Assembly: GCA_964558315.1 (NCBI GenBank)
Contig: CAZLCL010000015.1
Coordinates: 1-18,575, forward strand
DNA length: 18,575 bases
Direction: 5' to 3'
Origin: MWCM01 sp964558315
Lineage (GTDB): Bacteria; Patescibacteriota; UBA1384; XYA2-FULL-43-10
Shown: in pieces, positions 1-5,391 of the stretch
Numbering within the stretch: position 1 is the stretch's first letter
Layout of the letters: each line of letters starts with the position of its first letter
Program-made: the position numbers and the translations under genes
Notes under the pieces: generated by a model
Seen by the model: the letters and a program-made list of their open reading frames with translations, nothing else
Database searches by the model: none
Told to the model about the DNA's origin: nothing

Positions 1-3
1 GTG

Positions 4-29
4 CCATCCGAAGCTTTAGCGTAGGATGG
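4..29. repeat. Imperfect hairpin with GCTTTAGC core, adjoining the tRNA 3' end
   Basis: Positions 4-14 pair with 19-29 around a TTTA loop, with two mismatches. The right arm includes the bases complementary to the tRNA-encoded CCA (27-29), so in the minus-strand transcript the CCA end and the following bases are the 5' arm of this trailer hairpin. The core GCTTTAGC recurs at 5049-5056 and, truncated, at the left edge of the assembly gap, which suggests a dispersed intergenic stem-loop family. It lacks a U-tract within the window, so it is not clearly a terminator. Confidence 0.55.
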
Positions 30-103
30 TGGGCGTGATAGGAATCGAACCTATGACCTCGGCTTTATCAGAGCCGCGCTCTAACCAACTGAGCTACACG
101 CCC
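27..103 (-). tRNA. tRNA-Ile (anticodon GAT), CCA encoded
   Basis: Read on the minus strand, this folds as a complete cloverleaf. A 7-bp acceptor stem GGGCGTG/CACGCCC joins a D-arm with GTTGGTTAGAGC, an anticodon stem CGGCT/AGCCG with loop CTGATAA (anticodon GAT), and a T-arm with GGTTCGATTCC. The discriminator is A and the terminal CCA is genomically encoded. tRNA-Ile(GAT) is the tRNA commonly found in the 16S-23S spacer, which fits its place downstream of the 16S gene here. A 23S gene would be expected beyond the left edge but is not visible. The stop codon of the upstream GIY-YIG gene lies inside this tRNA. Confidence 0.97.
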
Positions 104-363
104 AACAACTTAAGATCAATCTTGCGATTATTTATTATCTTTTCGATTACCGATCTGCTCTTTAGCCTTTTTAGCCTATATTCTACTCTTCTAGCTTTAC
201 GCAAATCGGAAAACTCTTGAAAAAATACTAGTTTTACGTGAAGTTTATTTCTAGTGCTGGCTGTTTTCCCTCTATTGTGTTCATGAATTCGCCGTTCAAT
301 ATTATCGGTTGATCCAATATAATATTGGTCATTCTTTAGTTGTAATATATACACGACTGGCAT
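94..363 (-). CDS. Small GIY-YIG nuclease-like protein (89 aa)
   Basis: This is a single-domain GIY-YIG fold protein. The defining motif is VYIL (residues 4-7) followed by YYIGST (14-19). The family's catalytic residues are visible as Arg25 (NIERRI) and Glu61 (RRVEYRLK), with a HEHN motif at 28-30. Such 80-100 residue stand-alone proteins belong to the family that includes UPF0213/YhbQ; their cellular role is unclear and they may cut DNA. The start at 363 is chosen because GGAGG lies 8 nt upstream (372-376); an in-frame upstream ATG at 411 would have to translate through a tRNA remnant. The stop TAG (94-96) coincides with bases 8-10 of tRNA-Ile. The gene therefore fills the spacer between a broken and an intact tRNA, which may mark it as mobile or domesticated; that is inference. 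Confidence 0.85.
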   Translation of the reverse strand: MPVVYILQLKNDQYYIGSTDNIERRIHEHNRGKTASTRNKLHVKLVFFQEFSDLRKARRVEYRLKRLKSRSVIEKIINNRKIDLKLLGV

Positions 364-368
364 TTCTC

Positions 369-417
369 TGACCTCCCCGATTGATCGGGGCGCTCTAACA
401 TTCTCCGCCACACACCC
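369..417 (-). pseudogene. Truncated tRNA-like 5' half (tRNA remnant)
   Basis: On the minus strand this starts GGGTGTGTGGC, continues with TGTTAGAGCGC (tRNA-Ile has GGTTAGAGCGC) and a CCCCG/CGGGG anticodon-like stem, and ends GAGGTCA, the variable-loop sequence of tRNA-Ile. The anticodon arm is one base shorter than that of tRNA-Ile. No T-arm or 3' acceptor strand follows; the GIY-YIG ATG comes directly after. The Shine-Dalgarno of the GIY-YIG gene is made from the 3' anticodon stem and variable loop of this remnant. It cannot form a working tRNA. Homology to tRNA-Ile is judged by eye. Confidence 0.7.
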
Positions 418-426
418 ACAAAAAAT

Positions 427-455
427 ATATTAGCAATTATTGATGTATTGATCAA
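427..455 (-). promoter_or_regulatory. Candidate promoter for GIY-YIG / tRNA-Ile
   Basis: On the minus strand TTGATC (455-450) and TAATAT (432-427) are separated by exactly 17 bp. A transcript would begin just ahead of the tRNA remnant and cover the GIY-YIG gene and tRNA-Ile. It lies downstream of the terminator hairpin at 578-603, so a separate promoter is expected here. Both hexamers match consensus at four of six positions, so this is only a candidate. Confidence 0.4.
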
Positions 456-504
456 TGCGAATCAGCTTAACCGTCCGCAGAATATCTTCTTTGTCTATAA
501 TGTG

Positions 505-520
505 CTATTTCTAGAAATAG
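505..520. repeat. 16-bp perfect palindrome in the 16S-tRNA spacer
   Basis: CTATTTCTAGAAATAG reads identically on both strands. It lies between the terminator and the candidate promoter of the GIY-YIG/tRNA unit. It could be an operator-like site or a small hairpin; the sequence alone does not decide. Apart from this palindrome, the terminator and the long inverted repeat, the stretch 456-850 holds no gene that I can see. Confidence 0.4.
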
Positions 521-577
521 TTGTTAGGCGCATGATTAAATTAACATAATATAGGCAATTAATCAACACAGTAGATC

Positions 578-603
578 AAAAAACTCGCTTCTGGGGCGAG
601 TTT
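578..603 (-). terminator. Rho-independent terminator downstream of 16S rRNA
   Basis: The arms AAACTCGC (581-588) and GCGAGTTT (596-603) form an 8-bp stem with a 7-nt loop. On the minus strand the stem runs into a U-tract given by the A-run at 578-583. It lies about 250 nt after the 16S 3' end and would separate 16S transcription from the tRNA-Ile segment. The opposite strand has a weaker U-tract (TTTCTTCC), so partial bidirectional function is possible. Confidence 0.7.
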
Positions 604-683
604 CTTCCATGCAAATCCGTGTATAAAAATCAGTATTTATTAACAACTAAATAGTGATATCGTTGGCGAGTATCGATCTAACT

Positions 684-835
684 CGTCGTATCTCGCTATC
701 GCTCGCTACTGCCAGCTCCAAGTTTATCAAGTTAAAAAGATTATAAAGTTAATTAGGAAATTCCTTATGACTTTATGAATTTTAAGAACTTTTGACCTTA
801 TGAACTCGCGTATCGAACATTAGTGAGATACGACG
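684..835. repeat. Long-range inverted repeat in the 16S 3' trailer
   Basis: CGTCGTATCTCGCT (684-697) is complementary to AGTGAGATACGACG (822-835) with one G:T-type difference, giving a 14-bp stem enclosing about 124 nt just beyond the mature 16S 3' end. It could act in rRNA 3' processing or as a spacer fold. I saw no matching strand upstream of the 16S 5' end, so it is not the usual 5'/3' processing stem. Confidence 0.5.
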
Positions 836-893
836 GCTAATTCCTTTAGAAAGGAGGTGATCCATCCCCACCTTCCGGTAGGGATACCTTGTT

Positions 894-1625
894 CACGTAG
901 GTTCCTGATGTTACCACCAGGCGTGGACTATATCTTCATCCTAAGCTCGATCTGTTTCGCTTTTCTGGGATGCCATGAGCTAATCAGCTCCATAAATCTC
1001 ATATGCGAAATTCTCGAAATAAAGAATCGCCAATAGTTTGGATCAACATTTTTGCTTGGATTATGTATTTTCCCGCAAGAAATATTGATTTCTTCCAAAT
1101 ATCTTTTAACTTCCTCTATATCGGCTCTATCTTTTTGACAGAATTGAAAATAGAGAAAGTTGCAATTATCTTTTGGCATGCCTCCTTCAGCATCGAAATA
1201 TCCTCGGATATAAGAAATCTTGTCTTTTTCTTCAACCGGTTTTTTATCCCGGTCTAATTTAAGAGAAGTTTCCAGTATCCAAACATATCGATTTGATCCT
1301 TCTCGATAAATCCAGCTCTTTGCTCCAAGTTGATGAAGGCAATAATGTAATTGCCTCAACCATCCCTGAGAAGACTGGCTGAATCGAATAGTCTTATGTC
1401 GTGAACTGAAGGTTGCATCATGAAGAGCTCCGAGCAGATAAAATTCTGCCTCACTCTTTGTTGCCGCGCTTAGGCGTCGACGTGTAGTCTCTACGGGGTC
1501 ATCCCGAACGCAACTTCGGTAGACTTCCCTCGGTATTTTCCTCATAAAGATATTCTATCATGAGGAGGTTCACCGATACAGTCGAATTTGTTCATGCAAT
1601 TACTCACATGAGTCGCAACAATTTT
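894..1625 (-). mobile_element. Group I intron in 16S rRNA, after the U1498 equivalent (732 nt)
   Basis: The 16S sequence is contiguous up to AAGTCGT (ending at 1626) and resumes with AACAAGG (from 893), as in the E. coli 1492-1505 region. The 5' exon ends in U and the intron ends in G, the group I rule. The last exon bases AGUCGU can pair with an internal guide GCGACU (1616-1611), giving P1 with the expected U-G wobble at the splice site. A P-like element AATTGCATGAAC follows. R is seen as GTAGAGACTACACG (near 1500-1487) and S as AAGATATAGTCC (near 939-928); GACTA and TAGTC in R and S form P7, the guanosine site. The element carries a LAGLIDADG gene between Q and S. The full secondary structure was not modelled. 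Confidence 0.92.
928..1545 (-). CDS. LAGLIDADG homing endonuclease encoded in the 16S intron (205 aa)
   Basis: Two LAGLIDADG helices are visible: FYLLGALHDATF (residues 35-46, acidic Asp43) and ISYIRGYFDAEGG (110-122, Asp118). The protein is therefore a two-motif monomer with a pseudo-symmetric saddle. The spacing and the C-terminal SSWHPRKAKQI segment are usual for intron-borne enzymes that cut the intronless allele and promote homing. The first ~30 residues are arginine-rich and translated from intron core sequence including R. The stop TAG lies in the S element (AAGATATAGTCC), so the reading frame is threaded through the catalytic core. No clear Shine-Dalgarno precedes the ATG, and it is the only in-frame ATG before the first motif. 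Both motifs look intact, so activity is plausible but unproven. Confidence 0.92.
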   Translation of the reverse strand: MRKIPREVYRSCVRDDPVETTRRRLSAATKSEAEFYLLGALHDATFSSRHKTIRFSQSSQGWLRQLHYCLHQLGAKSWIYREGSNRYVWILETSLKLDRDKKPVEEKDKISYIRGYFDAEGGMPKDNCNFLYFQFCQKDRADIEEVKRYLEEINISCGKIHNPSKNVDPNYWRFFISRISHMRFMELISSWHPRKAKQIELRMKI

Positions 1626-2150
1626 ACGACTTAGTCCTGATCACCGATCCTGCCGTGTCTCGCTGTTGCAAGATTCGGGCATTACCGGCTTTCCTGACTT
1701 GACGGGCGGTGTGTACAAGACCCGAGAACGTATTCACCGTAGTATGGCTGACCTACGATTACTAGCGATTCCGGCTTCATGAGGGCGAGTTTCAGCCCTC
1801 AATCCGAACTGGGGGTAGTTTTGATGAGATTAGCTCCGCCTTTCGACTTGGCAACTCATTGTTCCTACCCATTGTAACACGTGTGTCGCCCAGGGCGTAA
1901 GAGTCACGCTGACCTGACGTCATCCCCACCTTCCTCCGACTTAACGCCGGCAGTATCGCATGAGATATTTAACATACGAAAGGGGTTGCGCTCGTTTACC
2001 GACTTAACGGGACACTTCACAGCACGAGCTGACGGCGGCCGTGCAACACCTGTCACTTGGCTCCTTACGGCACTCCCCTATTTCTAGGGGATTCCAAGGA
2101 TGTCAAGCCCTGGTAAGGTTCTTCGCTTATCATCGAATTAAACCACATGT

Positions 2151-2208
<58 letters not shown>

Positions 2209-2556
2209 ACCCAGGCGGCATACTTAACGCGTTAGCTTCGAAACCCAGAGGGTCGATACTCCGAATTCCTAGTATGCATCGTTTACGGCGTGGACTACCG
2301 GGGTATCTAATCCCGATCGCTACCCACGCTTTCGCTCCTCAGCGTCAGAAAATGCCCAGAGAACTGTCTTCACCATTGGCGTTCCTTACGATATCTACGC
2401 ATTCCACCGCTACACCGTAAGTTCCGTTCTCCCCTGCATTCCTCTAGAGAGGCAGTTTTGGATACTTTTCCCAAGTTGAGCCTGGGGCTTTAATATCCAA
2501 CTTACCACTCCACCTACGAGCTCTTTACGCCCAATAAATCCGGATAACGTTTGCAC

Positions 2557-2600
<44 letters not shown>

Positions 2601-3033
2601 ATTCGTGTGGTACCTTCAAGATTATTCCCACACAAAAGAAGTTTACAATCCGAAAACCTTCATCCTTCACGCAGTGTTGCTGCATCAGGCTTGCGCCCAT
2701 TGTGCAAAATCCCCAACTGCTGCCTCCCGTAGGAGTATGGGCCGTGTCTCAGTCCCATCGAGGCTGGTCACCCTCTCAGGCCAGCTACCCGTCATCGCCT
2801 TGGTAAGCCATTACCTTACCAACAAGCTGATAGGAACAAGGCCTCTCCCTCAGTGCCCGAAGGCTTTGGTCTCTCGACATTATGCAGGATTACCCCACCT
2901 TTCGGTGGGCTATCCTCCGCTAAGGGGTAAGTTCCTTGTTATTACTCTCTCGTCTGCCGCTATATCGCTCGACTTGCATGTGTTAGGCACACTGCCAACG
3001 TTAATCCTGAGCCAGGATCAAACTCTCCAAGTA

Positions 3034-3406
3034 GTATGCATTTGATTAGATCGAATGCATTAAAGAGTTTGAAACTTTATTAAAAATTTCAAAAAAATTG
3101 ATTTAAAGTGCTCTCCCTTTGCCAAAAAATATGGCAATCATCAAACACTATTGACTCGCACGATATCACTATTTAATTGTCAAAGTTCACTAATCTCTAA
3201 CGCTGATTAGGCGTAGACAATAAATGAGGATTCATTTATTATCATTTGATCGTTTCTGATGATATCTATATTCTGAACGTTTGGTTCAGAGTATTGTCTA
3301 GTATATATTCATCTATCAGAGACAACCAAAACACTTTCCCCTGCTATTCCAAGCTAAATTTTATTATCAATATTCACACCTTACCGTAATTTTGAATTAA
3401 TGTCAA
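3034..3406 (-). promoter_or_regulatory. 16S rRNA leader region with stem-loops and a candidate promoter
   Basis: No gene is visible here. On the minus strand TTGACA (3406-3401) and TAAGGT (3383-3378) are 17 bp apart, giving a perfect -35 and a weak -10 about 340 nt before the 16S 5' end, a normal leader length. Three stem-loops lie in the leader: TCTGAAC/GTTCAGA (3272-3278/3284-3290), AATAAATGA/TCATTTATT (3219-3227/3232-3240) and ATGCATT/AATGCAT (3036-3042/3054-3060), the last right at the 16S 5' end. They may act in antitermination or processing. The promoter is a candidate only. Confidence 0.45.
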
Positions 3407-3430
3407 TAATTACATTGCTCATAATAATTT

Positions 3431-3439
3431 TGTTATAAT
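3431..3439 (+). promoter_or_regulatory. Extended -10 promoter of the aminotransferase gene
   Basis: TGTTATAAT is a perfect extended -10 element (TG-N-TATAAT). The -35 position has only a weak match (TACATT, 3411-3416), which an extended -10 can tolerate. The expected start near 3446 leaves a leader of about 18 nt with no Shine-Dalgarno ahead of the ATG. Confidence 0.6.
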
Positions 3440-3463
3440 TTCCTTCCCTGATATACTTTAAAT

Positions 3464-4684
3464 ATGAGTATGAACTTAAAAATCTCCCAAAGAGGCGAAT
3501 CGGCACCTCATTCACCTATTCGCAAACTTGTGCCTTTTGCCAATCAGACCAAACAAAAAGGTATAAATATTTTTCATCTAAACATCGGCCAACCGGATTT
3601 TCATATTCCTTCAAAAATCCGATCGGAAATTATTAAGCACTCTTCGCTTGATTATCTACCTTATGCCAACTCGCAAGGAGTTGATTCTCTTCTCCGTGCC
3701 TGGCAAAAATTTTATCAAGATATTAACATCTCCATAAACACCTCTGATATCGTTATTACTTATGGTGCCAGCGAAGCTTTAATTTTTGCTTTTGCCACTG
3801 TTTGCGACCCCGAAGATGAGCTCGTTGTATTCGAACCGTTCTATGCCAATTACAACGGTTTTGCCAATTTGGTATCCGCTAAAATCAAGTCAATCCCTCT
3901 TACAGCAAGCAAAGGTTACCACCTGCCCGATAAAGCAGATATTATTAAACAGATCAATTCTAAAACCAAAGCTATCTGTCTTATAAATCCCAACAATCCC
4001 ACAGGGACCGTTTTTACTCAAAAAGAACTTCGCACCGTTTTAGATATTGCGGTTGAACATAATCTTTTTCTTATTGCCGATGAAACATATTATGGTATAT
4101 GCTTTGGCCATAATAAATCGGAAAGCATTTTAAATATCGCCAAGAAAAATGAAAAACAGCATATAATTATTGTAGATAGTGTTTCCAAGCGTTTGAATAT
4201 GTGCGGCGCACGTGTGGGTGCATTAATTTCCCCTAATCCCGATATTATCAGCACTGTTATGCGCTTTGCCCAAGAACGGCTTGCTGTTGCCACCCTTGAC
4301 CAACAAATTATTAGCTCGCAGATGAAAAATAGTCTGCCCTACGTTAAAAAACTAGCCGCAGAATATCAAAAACGTCGTGATGCCCTAATATCCACCTTGA
4401 CTCAAGAGCTCAAAGTAAAAATTCACGTCCCCGAAGGTGCTTTTTATATAATGCTCAAACTTCCCTTCTCTGATGCTGATAATTTTGCCAAATGGCTTCT
4501 CACTGATTTTTCTTACCAAAATGAAACAGTTATGGTTGCCCCCGGCTCGGGATTCTATAAATCACCTAATCTCGGCCACGACGAAATCCGCTTGGCTTAT
4601 GTCTTGAAACCTTCCGATTTGAAAAAAGCCGCCCGTCTTCTAGCCCGGGCAATTATCGAATATCAAAAAATTATTTCAGACTAA
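3464..4684 (+). CDS. PLP-dependent class I/II aminotransferase (AspC-like, 406 aa)
   Basis: This is a fold-type I aminotransferase that moves an amino group between an amino acid and a 2-oxo acid through pyridoxal phosphate in the cytoplasm. Motifs are in family order: NIGQPDF (40-46), YGASEAL (100-106, cofactor phosphate site), NPNNPTG (175-181), ADETYY (205-210, Asp206 binding the pyridine nitrogen), SVSKRLNMCGARVG (239-252, Lys242 as the Schiff-base lysine, Arg250), and DEIRLAYV (373-380, Arg376 for the substrate carboxylate). The length of about 400 is normal. Class I aspartate/aromatic enzymes are the closest group; the exact substrate cannot be read from the sequence. It stands alone, divergent from the 16S gene. 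No Shine-Dalgarno is visible, and a second ATG six bases downstream is an equally possible start. Confidence 0.93.
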   Translation: MSMNLKISQRGESAPHSPIRKLVPFANQTKQKGINIFHLNIGQPDFHIPSKIRSEIIKHSSLDYLPYANSQGVDSLLRAWQKFYQDINISINTSDIVITYGASEALIFAFATVCDPEDELVVFEPFYANYNGFANLVSAKIKSIPLTASKGYHLPDKADIIKQINSKTKAICLINPNNPTGTVFTQKELRTVLDIAVEHNLFLIADETYYGICFGHNKSESILNIAKKNEKQHIIIVDSVSKRLNMCGARVGALISPNPDIISTVMRFAQERLAVATLDQQIISSQMKNSLPYVKKLAAEYQKRRDALISTLTQELKVKIHVPEGAFYIMLKLPFSDADNFAKWLLTDFSYQNETVMVAPGSGFYKSPNLGHDEIRLAYVLKPSDLKKAARLLARAIIEYQKIISD

Positions 4685-4845
4685 AAATCATTCGGACACA
4701 CGATAAATCTTTTCTTAATATCTCCACCTAATATGTAGAAGTTTGCATTTGACTATCATCCAGCACTTGTTTGGTGCCAACTAAATACTTATTTTCTCTT
4801 TCATATATACCAATTGTATTATTGATAATTTCTTATCTGATTTTA

Positions 4846-4870
4846 TTTTTACTGTTATAAACAGTAAAAA
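4846..4870. repeat. 11-bp perfect inverted repeat, AT-rich
   Basis: TTTTTACTGTT (4846-4856) and AACAGTAAAAA (4860-4870) form a perfect stem with a 3-nt loop, about 160 bp after the aminotransferase stop. The A and T runs lie within the stem itself. It may terminate transcription in either direction or bind a dimeric regulator. It is the only structure I see between the aminotransferase and the assembly gap. Confidence 0.45.
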
Positions 4871-4900
4871 TATTAGCCCGAATCCGAAAACCTCCAGAGA

Positions 4901-5059
4901 CCACGCTTTAGNNNNNNNNNNNNNNNNNNNNNNNNNNNNNNNNNNNNNNNNNNNNNNNNNNNNNNNNNNNNNNNNNNNNNNNNNNNNNNNNNNNNNNNNN
5001 NNNNNNNNNNNGGTCAGGAAAGTTTGGTCTCTGTGGGGTTGAGTCCACGCTTTAGCGTG
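4901..5059. repeat. Hairpin repeat copies flanking an assembly gap (Ns at 4912-5011)
   Basis: Exactly 100 Ns join two contigs, so the true distance is unknown. The left flank ends in CCACGCTTTAG (4901-4911), and the same 11 bases recur at 5045-5055 on the right, where they lie in a perfect hairpin CACGC-TTTA-GCGTG (5046-5059). The left flank CCAGAGACC (4894-4902) is nearly complementary to GGTCTCTGTGG (5026-5036) on the right. The break most likely reflects a repeat or strong hairpin that the assembler could not resolve. Any reading frame across the gap is meaningless. Confidence 0.75.
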
Positions 5060-5210
5060 TATGATATGAATGAAGTTAGTGCTCAAAAATTAGGTTTTTT
5101 GATTCAGGTTTTTTTATAAATAATCTTTATCCACACCCTTTTCGCAATTTTTTATATTAAAATATTCTTGAACGCATGTAAAACCTCTATGAGCAGGAGG
5201 ACACGACACC

Positions 5211-5330
5211 ATGCAGTTGCGAACCGACGGCCAGTGGCAAGAGACACGTCTCTTGCCAGCTCCCCAAGAGGGGAGCACTGAATCGCCTGTGGACATCTCT
5301 CCGCTTCAGCTCACTCTGCCGTTTGAGTGA
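5211..5330 (+). CDS. Small ORF of 39 aa, unknown function
   Basis: AGGAGG (5195-5200) precedes the ATG by 10 nt, and a strong terminator begins 28 nt after the TGA, so the ORF sits in a complete expression unit. The peptide starts MQLRTDGQWQ, has a Pro/Ser/Glu-rich middle and no membrane segment, and ends LQLTLPFE. The tail QLTLPF resembles the beta-clamp (DnaN) binding motif family of the QLSLPL type; this may be chance. Codons are GC-rich, unlike neighbouring genes. Near-perfect RNA stems within the codons argue that RNA structure, not protein, may be what is conserved. I do not recognise a family. Confidence 0.4.
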   Translation: MQLRTDGQWQETRLLPAPQEGSTESPVDISPLQLTLPFE

Positions 5331-5357
5331 GCTAACCCGTCCCAGGTGATGACACCC

Positions 5358-5391
5358 CCCGAGCGAGCCTTTGTTTCGCTCGGGCCTTTTT
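5358..5391 (+). terminator. Rho-independent terminator of the small-gene unit
   Basis: CCCGAGCGA (5358-5366) pairs perfectly with TCGCTCGGG (5376-5384) across a 9-nt loop, followed by CC and TTTTT (5387-5391). The U-tract is only on the plus strand, so it ends the 5191-5391 unit. It abuts the converging permease gene, whose stop codon (5390-5392) overlaps the T-run. Confidence 0.88.

Larger units (their letters stand above)
5191..5391 (+). ncRNA. Unidentified GC-rich structured transcript with terminator
   Basis: This stretch is far richer in GC than its surroundings and packed with strong stems. GGCAAGAGAC/GTCTCTTGCC (5236-5245/5248-5257) and GCTCCCC/GGGGAGC with an AAGA loop (5259-5265/5270-5276) are enclosed by CAGT/ACTG (5232-5235/5277-5280), making a three-way junction. 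AGCTCACTC/GAGTGAGCT (5308-5316/5325-5333) and GGTG/CACC (5345-5348/5353-5356) follow, then a canonical terminator. AT-rich sequence upstream holds a weak promoter candidate, TCCACA (5130-5135) and TATATT (5153-5158). It does not show the hallmarks of tmRNA, RNase P RNA, SRP RNA or 6S RNA. The same segment also holds a 39-codon ORF with a good ribosome-binding site, so it could be an mRNA, a regulatory RNA, or both. Confidence 0.5.

Noticed and set aside
4781..5086. Minus-strand ORF spanning the N-run
   Set aside because: One third of it is undetermined bases of arbitrary length, so the frame across the gap has no meaning.
5127..5135. TTATCCACA, a perfect DnaA box, suggesting a replication origin
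   Set aside because: It is a single copy with no cluster of boxes and no dnaA, dnaN or rpmH nearby; a 9-mer in AT-rich DNA is easily met by chance.
5114..5296. Minus-strand 60-codon ORF opposite the GC-rich unit
   Set aside because: The terminator, Shine-Dalgarno and small ORF are all on the plus strand, and the minus frame shows no start signal or family motif.
5226..5335. Cloning-vector contamination, from CGACGGCCAGTG and GAGTGAGCTAAC, which resemble pUC lac-region sequence
   Set aside because: Only two 12-base matches exist, the sequence around and between them does not match, the spacing is wrong, and both segments are explained by local stems. A vector screen would settle it.
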